Below, one piece after another: positions 51,724 through 63,847 of a DNA stretch of 64,000 bases. Numbering within the stretch: the stretch's first letter is position 1; the number at the start of each line of letters is the position of its first letter. The position numbers were made by a program, and so were the translations under genes. Source of the stretch: Prorocentrum cordatum. Taxonomy: Eukaryota; Sar; Dinophyceae; Prorocentrales; Prorocentraceae. The notes under the pieces are model-generated. The model had not been told where the DNA came from, did not search any database, and was given only the letters and a program-made list of their open reading frames with translations. The stretch is taken from assembly GCA_963575745.1 (NCBI GenBank), contig CAUYUJ010020267.1, positions 1 to 64,000 on the forward strand. The letters are read 5' to 3'.

Positions 51724-52985
51724 TTACGTCCTCAGTGCTGTCGGCCACCTCCTGGCCTCCAGGCTGCGGCGGACGACCTGCGAGCGGCCACCCATACACG
51801 ACTGAGAGCCACCTCCCGCGTATTTACATCGAGCGGGGGTGGAGTTCGTGGAGAATTGGGAGGCCCGCTGTGGCGCGTGGTCCCAATGGCGGCCGCGCCG
51901 GCGGGCCCCTGCGCTGGGTCCGCCAGCGAGGCCTGTCCAGCACAAAGTAAGCCGTCGCTCGCGAAAAGTCAGAAACCCTTTCGGACTATCGTTTCCATCT
52001 CGGGGCAGGCGTTGCAAGAGGGCCACACAACCGCATGTCCGCCGACCTCCCGCAGGGGCCTGGGCACGCTGTCGGCCCTCGGCAGAGGGGCCTCCCGCTT
52101 GAGCGGGGGGGCGGCCTTGGTGGTCTGGCTGAGCGCCCTCGGCGCTCCCCCCCTTTGGCGCCGCTGCTCTGGCACTGCCAGGCGCCGCTCCCCTGGCGCC
52201 AATAGAGGCCGCCGCCACTGCCGCGCTGGCCGCCGCCGCTGCTGCGGAACAGCGCCCACGGCCTCCTGCACCCGAGTCCTCGCCCGCACTGGCCCGGACG
52301 CCACGCAGGTCGCCGAGGCGTCGCCCGCTTGGCCTCATCGCTCGCAAACCGTCGGCGCCCTGGGGGGCCCTGGCAGATGCTGGTCTCCATGCGGCCGGCG
52401 AGCTTGCCCGCCAGCTTGGCCGTGGAGTGGCACGCGAGAGTCAGATGAGTGGAGTCAACACTAGATGCCCCGAGCTGGGTTCCTTCTTTGGCGCGTGGGT
52501 CAGCGTGCCTGCTGCTCTCCAAATCCCTGGCGATCGTGCGATCCTCTCTGGTCGCTACCTCGCTTTGACGAGACTCGAGCTTGGCCACCGCGACCCATTC
52601 TAGGGCACTGGCGACGCTGAACCAGCAGTGCCCCTTCGCTGATTGCGGGCGGACTGCCCATTTCGGTGACTTGGCGCCGTCGACGGTCGCACCTGGCAGT
52701 CCATGAGCAGCGAGTAGGTCCTGCAGCATGCCGTGCCGCCATGAACACGGCGTAGTCTTCGACATCGCGGGCCGACTGGGCTGGCGCCAGCGTCGGCAAG
52801 ACTCTGGCCCAAGCCTCCGCCACCAATCGGCCCTGCACGTTGTAGATTACGGCCGACCAGCCAGGGACGCCCTCAGGCAGCCGCGAGCAGAATACAACCT
52901 GGAGCCTGCCAGCGGACGCACGGGCGTATGCCGTCTGGGAGTCGGGGAGCAGTGCCCGTGCACGGAACTCCCAATGAGAATGCAA
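51724..52985 (-). pseudogene. LINE 3' fragment: RNase H and C-terminal tail
   Basis: Frame 52500-52985 reads GWSAVIYNVQGRLVAEAW then SARDVEDYAVFMAA, resembling the RNase H start (strand 1 and the Glu helix). Frame 51986-52765 continues with TVDGAKSPKWA, LEWVAVAKLESRQSEVATRE (the His position of SHQ reads SRQ) and SRHADPRAKEGTQLGA (terminal Asp region). Frame 51724-52347 ends with VWPSCNACPEM-like Cys pairs by phase change. The same tail occurs at 15.7-16.8 kb. It is 5'-truncated, typical for LINE copies; no RT was found upstream. Confidence 0.55.
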
Positions 52986-52999
52986 GGGACGAGGAAAGG

Positions 53000-53896
53000 C
53001 TAAGACGACCAGTCTGGCTGATGAGCATTGCCAACCTCACAACCTGAGGGAGAGGGCCTCCACCATACTGGAACCAGCCGAAAAGAAGGAAGAGAGAGAC
53101 GAGGGAGGAAATGGGATAACGAGGGGGGAGGAGGAGGAGGAGGAGGCGGAGGAGGAGGAGAAGGAGGAGAAGGAAGAGGAGGAGGAGATGGATCTGCGTC
53201 CACATGTCCATAGATCAAGCCAATGGCGGGGAAGCCAAAACTGATCACCACATAAATGCACCAAAGCATAAAAAGCCTTGCCGACATGCCGACGACGTGT
53301 TTGTTGCGTAGGCTGGCCCCCGCAATGCCTGCGATGCTACAAGATTCATCGAGTTGGAATAGTTGGTTGCTGACTGACTTTGAACTACAGATTGCGCGCC
53401 GACTGCCTAAACTGGACCGCAGTCTGTTCCAAGACACAATCCCAACTACCTCTGATCGTAAAAGCGCTGTCCCCTGCCACCCATTGGGTACCCCGTCCAC
53501 AAGGCGCGGTAAAGCAGGAAACGCTAGAAGCCCCAGGAACCTCCTGGTGCCGCTTGCAGATTTGCGGCCATACAGCCTACGGCTTGGCATGCGACAACCT
53601 GGACAAGGAAAGGACGCCCTTTCGGTGCGTGCCTCATCTGCGCCCGGACACACGAAGAATTGAGGAGCATTAAGCCCCTTTCGACACCACAGTTGACCCT
53701 GACCCCGCGTATTGACGTACCTGTAAGGCTCTAAAGAGGCGCAAGTGCACCAACCCTGGCCTGGCTCCTGGCAGCAGGTGCTCCTTCCGCAGTCCTCGCC
53801 GTCCTGGGGCCGCGGTGGTCGTCGCCGCCACTGCCGTCGCCGTCGTCGCCTTCGCCTTCGCCTCCGCCGCCACCGTCGTCGAAAGAGGGTGTACAT
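53000..53896 (-). CDS. Hypothetical protein, weak
   Basis: 298 codons: an Arg-rich start from a CGTCGT-type repeat, then a Cys-containing segment (FFVCPGADEARTERASFPCP), a hydrophobic LFMLWCIYVVISFGFPAIGL stretch that could span a membrane, and a poly-Pro end from a GAG repeat. Repeat-encoded ends argue against a real gene as drawn; the middle could be an exon. Confidence 0.2.
   Translation of the reverse strand: MYTLFRRRWRRRRRRRRRRRRQWRRRPPRPQDGEDCGRSTCCQEPGQGWCTCASLEPYRYVNTRGQGQLWCRKGLNAPQFFVCPGADEARTERASFPCPGCRMPSRRLYGRKSASGTRRFLGLLAFPALPRLVDGVPNGWQGTALLRSEVVGIVSWNRLRSSLGSRRAICSSKSVSNQLFQLDESCSIAGIAGASLRNKHVVGMSARLFMLWCIYVVISFGFPAIGLIYGHVDADPSPPPLPSPPSPPPPPPPPPPPPSLSHFLPRLSLPSFRLVPVWWRPSPSGCEVGNAHQPDWSS
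53120..53190. repeat. (GAG)n tract
   Basis: GGAGGAGGA-type simple repeat on the plus strand. Confidence 0.85.
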
Positions 53897-54087
53897 CTTT
53901 AAAGCGGTTTGGGCACCTTTTGGGCTTCCGCGTGCCTCCGGACCCGGGGCTTCAGGCGACCCCGTGGAGATCCCGCAAGCGTCGCCGTTGTCAACGCCGC
54001 CGCCGCGGCCGCCTCCGCCGCCGTCGTCATTGCCGTCCGACGTCGTCCGTCGTCGGTGCCCGTCATCGTGACCGTCGTCTGTCTGCG

Positions 54088-54128
<41 letters not shown>

Positions 54129-54610
54129 GTAATCGTCTTTGTCGTCGTCGTCGGTCGGGCATCGGTCGCCGTCGTCTATTCTCTACCGTGTCGCCGGTCG
54201 CCCATCGTCGTCGTGAGCCGCGCCTTTCGCCGACACGGGAACTTCGCCGAAGAAGGCGGGCCAGGCGCCCGTCCTTGGAGCAAGCCACGGGGTTCTTGCC
54301 GCCCCCGCTGCTCACAATGCCGTCCGTGACGGCCTCCTGGTGCCGACGCCGACGCCCCCGCCTTCGTCGGCGTCGCCACCGCCGTCGTCGCGTTTCTCGT
54401 CGTATCTCTTATCGGCGCCGTCGCTGTCGTCGCTCCGTGTACTCGCCATCGTCCGTCGCAAAGGTCGTCGCAGCCAGTGGTCCAATGACCAAGACGGTCC
54501 CGCGCGGCTGGCGTGCCGTCGCCACCGCCGCTGTCATTTGCGTCGTCGCATCCACCGCAACCGTCGTTATCGTCGTCGCCGCCGTCATCGTCTTCGCCAT
54601 CACAATTTTT
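53807..54610. repeat. CGTCGT/GCCGCC trinucleotide-rich region
   Basis: Dispersed TCG/GTC and GCC repeats with a pure (GTC)n run at about 54083-54135. Frames are Arg/Ser- or Pro-rich on both strands. Possible source of the Arg run in the neighbouring minus-strand frame. Confidence 0.8.
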
Positions 54611-56280
54611 CGCCGTCGAGAACAGAACAGGACAGCGGGCCGCAGGGAGGCGGTTTCCGTCGTCGCAGGAAGGGAGCCATGTTCAGGGGACTCGGTGGTC
54701 TCACGATGTTTCTGATGGGGGTCGCAAGTCTCGGGCGCTTTCCCCAAGTTGCTTGGAGGCCTGCGGATGTCTCGGGTGGTCTCCAAAAGCTTTTGTGGGG
54801 AGGCTGTGGAGGAAGAGAAGAGGAGGGATCGGAGGGCAAGGAGGCAGAAGAGAAACAGGAGAGCCAGGAGTACGCAGCTGTGGGCACACGTGGGGAGCAC
54901 TGGGGCCCTGGGAGCTCGCTTCCTCGGGCGGTTGATTCGTTCTTTACATACCTCCCCGCCGCCGAGGGAGGCCGCGCAGCATCCGCAGGAAGAGCGGCAG
55001 GAACGGCAGCAGAAACAGATGCGGCGGCAGCAGGAGCAGGACGGTGAACGGGCGGAAGGAGACGGGAGGAGCAGCAATGGCGGGGACCCCCGGAGCAAGG
55101 CGGTCCACGGCGACAACACAACCGAACAGACGGAATTCGAGCCAACAAACAGCGAAACCGTGACCGACAGACGGAATTCGAGCCAAGACGCAACATGGGT
55201 TCGAACCTAACCACCCGAAGGCAACCGACTGCGACGCAGCCGGGCTGACCGATCTGCGATCACCTACAACGAAACCCCAAAGATACCTTGAAATGCCCTC
55301 AACACGCGCAATAACTGCAAACAAACTCAACACGATATCCCAAGGCAACACGACGACCATGAAAGTTCTCCGCCTCGACGAACGACATCATCGTCGCACC
55401 ACTTCCCGAATGGCATCGAGATTGCCCTGTCGAGCGTTTTCGGAATATCCGCCAGGGCCCAAGAGAGGCCCAGGAGCTCGCGGGGGACCCTGGTCTCACT
55501 TGGTTCCCTGTCTTCCTATTTTCACGCCTCCTCCTTGTCCTGCTCTCCCGCCCGCTCCCAAACCCGTTTCGCCAAGTGGCAGGATGAAATCCGGATCTCC
55601 CCCTCGAATCTGTTTAGACGCCTGGCTGGCGAGCGTTGGCCTCGCAGGTCGCCCCCGAAAAACAGCGTTCTCTCGGAGGGCCCTCCCCGCCCTGGGAGCC
55701 GGCGCGGCGACCGCCGCCGGATCTCCATCCCCTCGAGCCCTCTTCTTTGGCAAGGGGCTGAATCAGGACTTGCGCAGCGCCCGAATACAACGGCAGGAAA
55801 ACCTCGTTCCATTTCCCCAGTTCCGCTTCTATGCAAGCCATGAGGTACGCCCACACATCGCCGCGACCGTTCGCATTTGGGCCCAGGTATTCGCGCGCTC
55901 AGGAGTCCGAGGCCTTGAGCGCTGGAGTCTCCAGCGCTCAAGACTGTCTGCACGACAGGCGCACATGCATGGGCTTCGACTATGAGCGAGTGCGAGGCCG
56001 AGGATGCCACGCAATACACATCTCCTTGTATTCGTTTGGTGCTGGCCTGGATCTGGCGTCGGGCAAAAACGTTCCCAGGTCAGAGGAGCGGCAGGCGCCT
56101 GACTGTACATTGGAGGTTGGGGGGTGAGATCGAAGTGGAACGGAAAGCCCCCCTACCGGGACATCGATTTCGGTTTCGTGTTCGTGCGTGCCGTGCGGGC
56201 GAAGCGAAGCTGCGTGGGCGGGCGAGAAAAAGTCTCCTGTGGCTGAGGCGCGGCCGGACCAAATGATTCTCCGCCGGGCG
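54611..56280. other. Intergenic, no gene recognised
   Basis: A short direct repeat GACAGACGGAATTCGAGCCA occurs at about 55165-55184, with a similar AACAGACGGAATTCGAGCCA 40 bases upstream. Frames show no domain. Confidence 0.45.
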
Positions 56281-56286
56281 GCCGGT

Positions 56287-56480
56287 GGCGCGCGGTGTCC
56301 CGCCGGTGTCCCGCCGGTGTCCCGTCGGTGTCCCGTCGGTGTCCCGATGATGACGTTGATGATGGTTATGATGATGATCATGATGATGATGGTAATGATG
56401 ATGATGATATGATGTTGATGCTGGCGATGATGATGCTGTTGATGCTGATGATGATGATGATGATGACGTCGATAATGATA
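56287..56480. repeat. 12-bp tandem repeat followed by (GAT)n
   Basis: GGTGTCCCGCCG/GGTGTCCCGTCG is repeated about five times at 56295-56345, then GATGATGAT-type repeats to about 56470. Confidence 0.85.
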
Positions 56481-56837
56481 TCGATTGTGAGATCGGTAGT
56501 GAGACCGAATGAGACAGCGAATGAGGTCTTCTCTCAGGTTCTCCGAAAGCGCCTGCCACCTCCGAAAGCGCCTGCCGACGTGGCCAACCGAGCCAACCGA
56601 ACCGCGGTGCCGGGGCCGGGACATAGCCGCCCACGGGAAACCGCCGCCGACAGGGATGAGGAGCTGATAGGGCTGAGGACCTGCGCCCGTTGCAGAGTCT
56701 ACGAGCCGTTCCAGCGAGTGAGCGACCTTTGCTGTTGGCAAATCAGTGGCCAGGACTGCGTCTTCGGAGTCGTCGTTGCCGACGGCGATTGATTATATCG
56801 ACGCAGACGTGCTATTAGTGCTCACGCAGCTGTTCCA

Positions 56838-57040
56838 GCGGGCACGGGCTGCGCCAGGCTTTGCCAGCGCAGGGGCTTTGCCAGAGGGCAGGGGCTTTGC
56901 TGCAGTGCTATTAGGGGGCACGGGCTTTGCTGCAGCGCACGGGCTTTGCCAGCGCACGGGCTTTCCCAGCGCGCGGGCTTTGCTGTAGTGCTATTAGGGG
57001 GACACGGTGTATGCCAGGCTTTGCCAGCGCTTCGGTATTC
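56838..57040. repeat. CGGGCTTTGC short tandem repeats
   Basis: GCACGGGCTTTGCCAGCGC and variants recur six to eight times, and CAGTGCTATTAGGGGG twice (about 56901 and 56985). Both strands stay open only because of the repeat. Confidence 0.75.
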
Positions 57041-58408
57041 TCTGATTGCATGAGGCACGCTTTCGCTGGGCTTCCAGCCGTTTGCGCTGTTTGAGCAAGG
57101 GAAAAAGAGCTATGATGGCGGTGCATCGGTCTCGACCGCCGAAGGGCAGCCGTTGAGCAATATTTTGAAGCGATTCCATCAGTGGCGACAAGAGGGGCTT
57201 CAGCAGGCCTCCCACAAAAAAATCTCCACTGGCATCGTCAGGAGAACAATCACCACTGTTGCCCATTGCTCGGCCCCACCCCCCCCCCCTCCACCCCCCC
57301 AACCTCCTCATCACCCGTAGGGTGGTCGTATAGGTATCCGAGTGTATCCAGAAGGAGCGGGCAGTTGCAGAGCGGGTGGAAACATTCCACCAATTTCAGC
57401 GCACGTGGTTGTCCTGATGTTATCGGCCTGGACATGGGCATCCCGACGTTCGCCACCACTACTGGTTGTGATCTTCGCGGTGCTCCTCGGGTGCGCGGCC
57501 GCGGCAGCCGCGCCAGCGTGGCCACCCCCTTCAGCGCTAGAAACATTGCGAGGACGTTGCCGCGTTGAACGTGTACTTTTTAAGATGATGGCGCGGCAAT
57601 CGGACAGCATGATCACGTGGCCTAACACGACTCCGGGTAAAGTAAGCGCCTCGGTGCGCCTTGCCGAGAGCGAGTCTGCCTGACTATTCTGGAGGAGCCC
57701 CTCGAAAAGACGACCTTTGCAACAAACCAAGTGCATATCACACGCGGGCCACTTCTCTATGGGATGCAACCTACGAAACTACCAAATGATACTCAAGAAG
57801 CCGACCTGGCACGAAACCATCGGCACGTCGCGTCGCACTGGGGCCCCCTGCGGCCCTCTGCCCCCGCCCCAGCGCGCGGGCTTGCCTGCGCCCCAGCGTG
57901 GCGGGGGACGAGTCCGAAGCTGCGTTTGCTGTGGCATGGCGACAGGCGCCAGATTCGCTTGGAGAACGTGGTTGCGTGTTCATGGGCATTGAGCGACTTT
58001 ACACGGCGCCTTTGGTCCGAGGATGAATCGCCCTGGCAGGGGTCGCTACAACCTCGAGGCGCTTGCTCAGTTCCTCTCTTGTGTCGAGATTTCTGCGCCT
58101 CTAGAGTGCGGCGCAGACGCATGCGCCGAATTTGACGCATACAGACATACTAGTACTGTATGTCCTTCTTGGAGGTGCGCGTCCGATCCGAACACATAGC
58201 ATACCCATATTGTACTATGTCGTTTCTCCAGCGGCGTGGCAAGAAAGCGCCCGCCACAACGCAAGTACTATAAGATTTCTCGGTGCGCGCGTCGCCTCTG
58301 GGGGGCCACGCACACATAGTACTAGAACCACGCGCGCGCTTCGCGCGCGCTTAGGTTCTGTCGAGTCACAGACCCAGGAATCGTTGCGAGAAGAAATTGG
58401 TGACGCGA
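57041..58408. other. Intergenic, no gene recognised
   Basis: Contains hairpins GACATAC/GTATGTC at about 58144-58164 and AGAACC...GCGCGCGC-TTC-GCGCGCGC...GGTTCT at about 58324-58360. No domain on either strand. Confidence 0.45.
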
Positions 58409-60000
58409 AGCGTCTTGGGGGCGTCCTTGGACGTCTGGGGTCTCCTGGGGCCTCTTGAGGGGCCTCCTGGGGGCCTCCTGGCGGCCTCTTGGGGCGGAAG
58501 GCTCGAGCTTGCGGTTCGTGGTCCCCCTCTGGGCCCCCTCTTGGGCCCGTCTTGGGGCCCTCTTGGGCCATCTTGGGCGCCTCTTGGGCCGTCTTGGGGC
58601 CCTCTTGGGCTGTCCTGGGGCCCTCTGGGAAGTTTTTTGGGCCGTCTTGGGGCGGTCTTGGGCGCCTCTTGGGCCGTCCTGTAACGTCGGAAAGCCCAAA
58701 AGGCGACTTGGTTGAAAATGTACGTTTTACAAACGGAATGGGCAAATTCTTGCGTCTAGGGGCCCTCTTGGGACGCATGTTGGAGGCTTCTTGGGGCGTC
58801 TTGGGGGCGCCCTTGGACGCCTGGGGTCTCCTGGGGCCTCTTGAGGGGCCTCCTGGGGGCCTCCTGGCGGCCTCTTGGGGCGGAAGGCTCGAGCTTGCGG
58901 TTCGTGGTCCCCCTCTGGGCCCCCTCTTGGGCCCGTCTTGGGGCCCTCTTGGGCCATCTTGGGCGCCTCTTGGGCCGTCTTGGGGCCCTCTTGGGCTGTC
59001 CTGGGGCCCTCTGGGAAGCTTCTTGGGCCGTCTTGGGGCGGTCTTGGGCGCCTCTTGGGCCGTCCTGTAACGTCGGAAAGCCCAAAAGACAACTTTGTTG
59101 AAAATGTACGTTTTACGAAGGGAATGGGCCAATTTTTGCGTCTAGGGGCCCTCTTGGGACGCATGTTGGAGGCTTCTTGGGGCCTCTTGGGGGCGTCCTT
59201 GGACGTCTGGGGTCTCCTGGGGCCTCTTGAGGGGCCTCCTGGGGGCCTCCTGGCGGCCTCTTGGGGCGGAATGCTCGAGCTTGCGGTTCGTGGTCCCCCT
59301 CTGGGCCCCCTCTTGGGCCCGTCTTGGGGCCCTCTTGGGCCATCTTGGGCGCCTCTTGGGCCGTCTTGGGGCCCTCTTGGGCTGTCCTGGGGCCCTCTGG
59401 GGAAGCTTCTTGGGCCGTCTTGGGGCGGTCTTGGGCGCCTCTTGGGCCGTCCTGTAACGCCGGAAAGCCCAAAAGGCGACTTTGTGAAAAATGTACGTTT
59501 TACGAAGGGAATGGGCCAATTCTTGCGTCTAGGGGCCCTCTTGGGACGCATGTTGGAGGCTTCTTGGGGCCTCTTGGGGGCGTCCTTGGACGTCTGGGGT
59601 CTCCCGGGGCCTCTTGAGGGGCCTCCTGGGGGCCTCCTGGCGGCCTCTTGGGGCGGAAGGCTCGAGCTTGCGGTTCGTGGTCCCCCTCTGGGCCCCCTCT
59701 TGGGCCCGTCTTGGGGCCCTCTTGGGCCATCTTGGGCGCCTCTTGGGCCGTCTTGGGGCCCTCTTGGGCTGTCCTGGGGCCCTCTGGGAAGTTTTTTTGG
59801 GGTCTTGGGGCTTGGTCTTGGGCGCCTCTTGGGCCGTCCTGTAACGTCGGAACGTCGGACCCAAAAGACAACTTTGTTGAAAATGTACGTTTTACGAAGG
59901 GAATGGGCCAATTTTTGCGTCGAGGGGCCCTCTTGGGACGCATGTTGGAGGCTTATTGGGGCCTCTTGGGGGCGTCCTTGGACGTCGGGTGGCCATCTTC
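58409..60000. repeat. 386-bp satellite, four tandem copies
   Basis: The landmark GCTCGAGCTTGCGG occurs at 58501, 58887, 59273 and 59660 (spacing 386, 386, 387). Units are internally built from CTTGGGCCGTCTTGGGGC-type subrepeats and carry one AT-richer island (GAAAATGTACGTTTTAC). A partial fifth unit ends near 60000 and degenerates to about 60080. Leu/Gly/Pro-rich frames up to 443 codons run through it on both strands and are artefacts. Confidence 0.9.
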
Positions 60001-60080
60001 AGCATCTCGGAGCCCTCTTGGAGGCCTCTTGGAAGTTTCTTGGGCCGTCTTGGGGGCTTCTTGGGCCGTCTTGTCTGACT

Positions 60081-60977
60081 GGGGAGGCCCCCGGCAAGCC
60101 CCGACGAGCCTCCGGGCCCCCCGGGGCGCACATTTGTGGTCGAGGTCCCGGCCCCGGGCCCCCGGACCCGGTGCGCCGTTACATGTATATTAATATGTTG
60201 GGGTGACGCCGACCGAGAGAATGGGCCAAACGAATTCCTCGCGGTCTTCCACATGGATGGTTGTGCACTGCGCTGTCGCGACCGCCGGCGGCAAGCAACC
60301 TCTTCTAAACCATCGTCAGGGGGCATCGCGCCGGAGCCATCCTTCTTTGCACCTGGCAACGCGCGCGGCACTGCACACGCGCAATGGAATCACTGTGGAG
60401 TGTACTTGGGCAAAGCTGGGTTGCGCAGGTGTCGTGATCGATCAGGGTAGCTCGAGCGACTGGATGACCATTGCATGGCGATCTTCCAACCGAACACCCC
60501 GGGAGGCAAATCCAACAAATGTTCGCATTTGCGAGAATCCGTGGCATCCTTGTCTATGCTGCCGTGCGCGATGGCAGATTATGACACCAAATTGGCTGCG
60601 GTTGGCATGGCGACTGTCAAGATGGAGCGTCCGTCTTGCGACGCCGCTGGGCCCATGGAACTATTCGCACACGGCGCAGCGGAGGAACTTCCATCGCGGC
60701 GCGCGGCATCGCCCGTCATCGTGAAGGCGGCGCGCCACATCAAGCAACACGACCATATGTATTCAACACTGCGCCCAAACATCCGTTAGGCAGCGCGAGA
60801 TTCCAAAAACTGCTGGCTACGCCCATGAATGCCGGCCGCATCTATCGCGAAGTTTACCGTGAACATCAGCGCGTCCATATCGCTGCTCCTGGCTTCAAGG
60901 TGCCAATGTGGCTCTGGCAGCGGGCACGCGCACACGCTTTCCTTCGGTAGCTAACGACGCGGCCCCAGAGGCTGAAC
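60081..60977. other. Intergenic, no gene recognised
   Basis: Mixed composition, overlapping short frames on both strands, no domain or repeat noticed. Confidence 0.4.
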
Positions 60978-61883
60978 ATGCCGCGCTGGCAACGGGTGAA
61001 TCTGGCGCATTCCATCTTCAAGGCAGTGGCTGTTGCAGAAGCCCGCTTTCCGCCGCATCAGTTGAAGAAGGTGTCAATGCGTGTGGAACGCTTCTTGAAT
61101 CAGATCGGCTTATCCCTCGCAATACCTGTTAGCGTCAGTATGTTCGGCCTGTGCGGAACTAGTGGGACTGGCGCTGCTCGCCGGCTGCTGTTTCGTGGAG
61201 TTCGGTCAGCACAGCTGGCACCTTGCAGGCAATGGATATTGAACATGCTCTGGATACGCGTGGGCAAGCAGGATCGCTGGAAAGGGATCGTGAAGGCCAA
61301 CCAGCGCTTGCGAACCTTTGTCTCTAACCTGCGCGTGCGCCACGGAATGCCAGTGTGCTATCCGTCTTCGCTCCGACGGCTTGCAGGGCAGTGGTCATTG
61401 CCGAGATGGTCGGATGCCGACAACGTGCGTCGCCAGCTTTACCCAGGACTGCGCGACTGGAGTCGCGCGTTGCAATTGACGTTTCGCGCCCGGGGGCGCG
61501 CGCGGAGCGCGGCCGCTGGGGTGCCTCGGGGGCTCCTCCGGCACGTCGCGCCAGGGCGCCCACCCGCGCGGCGTACCGTGGAGGCAGAGATGGAGGAGCC
61601 CATCGCGCAGTGCGAGGGCGACATGTTTATCGGCGACGACATAGTGCAGGCTGCCGCGTGGAACACGTCCACCGAGGAGGCTGGGCACAACCTCGAGTCC
61701 AGCATCGCGCAGGACGAGTCGTGGAGGCTGAGACGCGACATGACCACGTCAGATGCGGAGCGGATCCAGCCGGCCAAAGCGATCATGGGCATTCCGGCTT
61801 CCATGCGGCCCACAGGCTGCCGCGCGCGGCCAGGTCGCTGCGCCGTCCGCCACTTCTTCGCCCTCGTCAAGGGAAGATGCTGA
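60978..61883 (+). CDS. Hypothetical protein, unrecognised
   Basis: 301 codons from ATG. The first ~160 residues are basic with ordinary composition (AEARFPPHQLKKVSMRVERF, KQDRWKGIVKANQRLRTFVS); the rest is more acidic (EGDMFIGDDIVQAAAW). There is no SL relic, and the downstream DNA stays open in other frames. It may be an exon or the decayed end of a mobile element; the sequence does not decide. Confidence 0.3.
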   Translation: MPRWQRVNLAHSIFKAVAVAEARFPPHQLKKVSMRVERFLNQIGLSLAIPVSVSMFGLCGTSGTGAARRLLFRGVRSAQLAPCRQWILNMLWIRVGKQDRWKGIVKANQRLRTFVSNLRVRHGMPVCYPSSLRRLAGQWSLPRWSDADNVRRQLYPGLRDWSRALQLTFRARGRARSAAAGVPRGLLRHVAPGRPPARRTVEAEMEEPIAQCEGDMFIGDDIVQAAAWNTSTEEAGHNLESSIAQDESWRLRRDMTTSDAERIQPAKAIMGIPASMRPTGCRARPGRCAVRHFFALVKGRC

Positions 61884-63235
61884 GGAAAAGAAGGGGCGCA
61901 CGCATGTTTCAAGCTGGCGCGAAGTTGCTGGAGGCGCGCGCAGAACTCGACCTACTGCGCGGGTCGACGGGGCTGGAAGCAGCTGGCGCGCGCCCTACGG
62001 GGGCGCTTGCAATTCCTCGGTCTCACAAGCGAGGTCTGGTTTCTCAGATGCACGCGGCGGGAGCTGGACGATCTGTTGTGGAGCTCACGGCCCCTGCGTT
62101 CGAGGAGTGCGTGCGTTGCGGCTGCAATCTTGAACGAAGAATTCAAGTCTTCTTGGTGGCGTGGACCGCGCATTCGCGGAGAGGATCAATCACGCCCGCG
62201 CGCGCTCTCGCCCAAAGGAGCGCGCGCGCCTTGAGGATCCTAGAAAGGGCTCGTCGTGCAACACTTTCTCTCTGGAGGCTATTCGGAGGGCTATGGTGTC
62301 CTACTCAACGTGGAGCTGTTCAGGTGCATGTGGTCTGATATTTGAGACGGATGGCATCAGCATCCGAAGTGTCATGAGCAGTGCTATCGTGGCTTTGTCT
62401 CTGGGGGTTCAGGAGATTCGCTGGATTCAGGTCAGGTCAGGTAAGCCTTGCACCAGACGGTGCGTGAGCAGCGTTATACTTGAGCTGCGTCCTGGCGGTC
62501 GGTTGTCTTCAGCATCCGGGCCAGCCTTTGTCTGCCTGCTCCCACGCGCGAGCTGCACCGCCCTCTCGGCGGAAGTATTCAGCAAGACGCTCGTGCGGGC
62601 CAGCGACTTTCAGATAATTGTTCCAAACTCGCCTTGGGTAGAGACAATTCTACGATTTCCAGTGCCCCGCCCACTCGGTCGCGAAATGGAAGAGATGGAA
62701 GCTTGGCTCCCAGGGACTCCGAAGTTGGGACCTGGATGGCCTTCCATCTTTTCGTCGCTGGGCAAATGCCGAAGAATCTCAATCGCTCTTGGCTCCACGG
62801 GTCCGGCGCCCGCGCCAACTGGACCGTGCCCACCCGGCCAGGCGCACCCCCGAGCGGATTTGGGAGGTCTTTTGCGTTCCTTCGGGCCCGCGCAGCTCGA
62901 GCGCGTGACGTGTGACTGGATTCGACTGCGTGTGCCGTGTGGCTCCTGGAGGTAACTCTGAAAATGGTCCTGCTGGGTTTCCCGATCACGTGTCGGCGCA
63001 ACATTCTGCATGGTTTGCCGCGCAACGACGGGGCTCAAAGATCGCGTGCCGTCTTCCAGGCTTTCCAATCTCTGCGTCCCGCCATGGATGGCCGCGCCCA
63101 GCAGCAGCAACAGAAGTGTTCCATCACACTTGCGAGGACTACGACCGCTCGCGCGAGCGGGGCCGGGATTGGGCGGCAAAGGAGCGCTGACCTCCGGACG
63201 AATCAACAGGCTCTGCAGGTCCCTCGAGAAGATCG
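61884..63235. other. Overlapping open frames, no gene recognised
   Basis: Plus-strand frames at 61355-62338 and 62161-62955 and minus frames at 62610-63206 overlap; none shows a domain. Confidence 0.35.
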
Positions 63236-63847
63236 ATGTCGAGTTCCGCCCCAGCAGCAGGAGGCTGCGAGGTGGCCGAGAAGGCCGAACTGCGGCAGAC
63301 GAGCGCGGCGCCCGCCGCCATGATGGGCGATAAGCTCCAAGGTATCATCGGCGATGCGAAGGGCACCGCCAGCCAGGGCGGCGCCTCGCCCGCGCTGGCT
63401 GCCCAGCAGAGACGGCGGCCATCGCCGCTGCAGTCGTGGAGGCCACGAAAGCGGCGGGAGGGAGATAACCCTTCCCGCGCGCTCGCCGGGGCGCGCTTGC
63501 CGCGGGGTGCAACCCGCGCGGCCAGCCCTGACCGTCGCCTCGGCGTGCGGTACGGAGAGAGGACCACGAGCCACCGCACGCTGGAGGGGCAACCACCACG
63601 CTGTCGGGCGCGCCGCGGGGGTTGGCTGCAGTCCGTCATCACGCCCAGCGGCACGATCAAGACGCTCAAGCTTAAGTCCTTCGAGGTAGACGAGGTGGCC
63701 AAGGAGCTCACGAAGCACATGGAGCAGAAGAGGCAGGTCACCGACGCGCCCTCGGGAAGTTCTGGAACAACCACGACCTTCCTGGAAGCCAGCCGAGGTC
63801 GTAAGGAGCGTGCGAATGCGATTGTGGAGTGGTTCAGCCAGCAGTGA
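63236..63847 (+). CDS. Hypothetical protein, unrecognised
   Basis: 203 codons. The last ~75 residues (GWLQSVITPSGTIKTLKLKS, FEVDEVAKELTKHMEQKRQV, SRGRKERANAIVEWFSQQ) look like a real, lysine-rich helical protein end; the middle is Arg/Pro-rich. No family recognised. The 3' flank to 64000 is non-coding as far as I can see. Confidence 0.35.
   Translation: MSSSAPAAGGCEVAEKAELRQTSAAPAAMMGDKLQGIIGDAKGTASQGGASPALAAQQRRRPSPLQSWRPRKRREGDNPSRALAGARLPRGATRAASPDRRLGVRYGERTTSHRTLEGQPPRCRARRGGWLQSVITPSGTIKTLKLKSFEVDEVAKELTKHMEQKRQVTDAPSGSSGTTTTFLEASRGRKERANAIVEWFSQQ

Noticed and set aside
51082-52464. Plus-strand 460-codon frame
   Set aside because: Opposite LINE RNase H remnants; composition-driven, no domain.
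58727-60206. Frames of 394 and 443 codons on opposite strands
   Set aside because: Satellite DNA; open on both strands, only Leu/Gly/Pro repeats.
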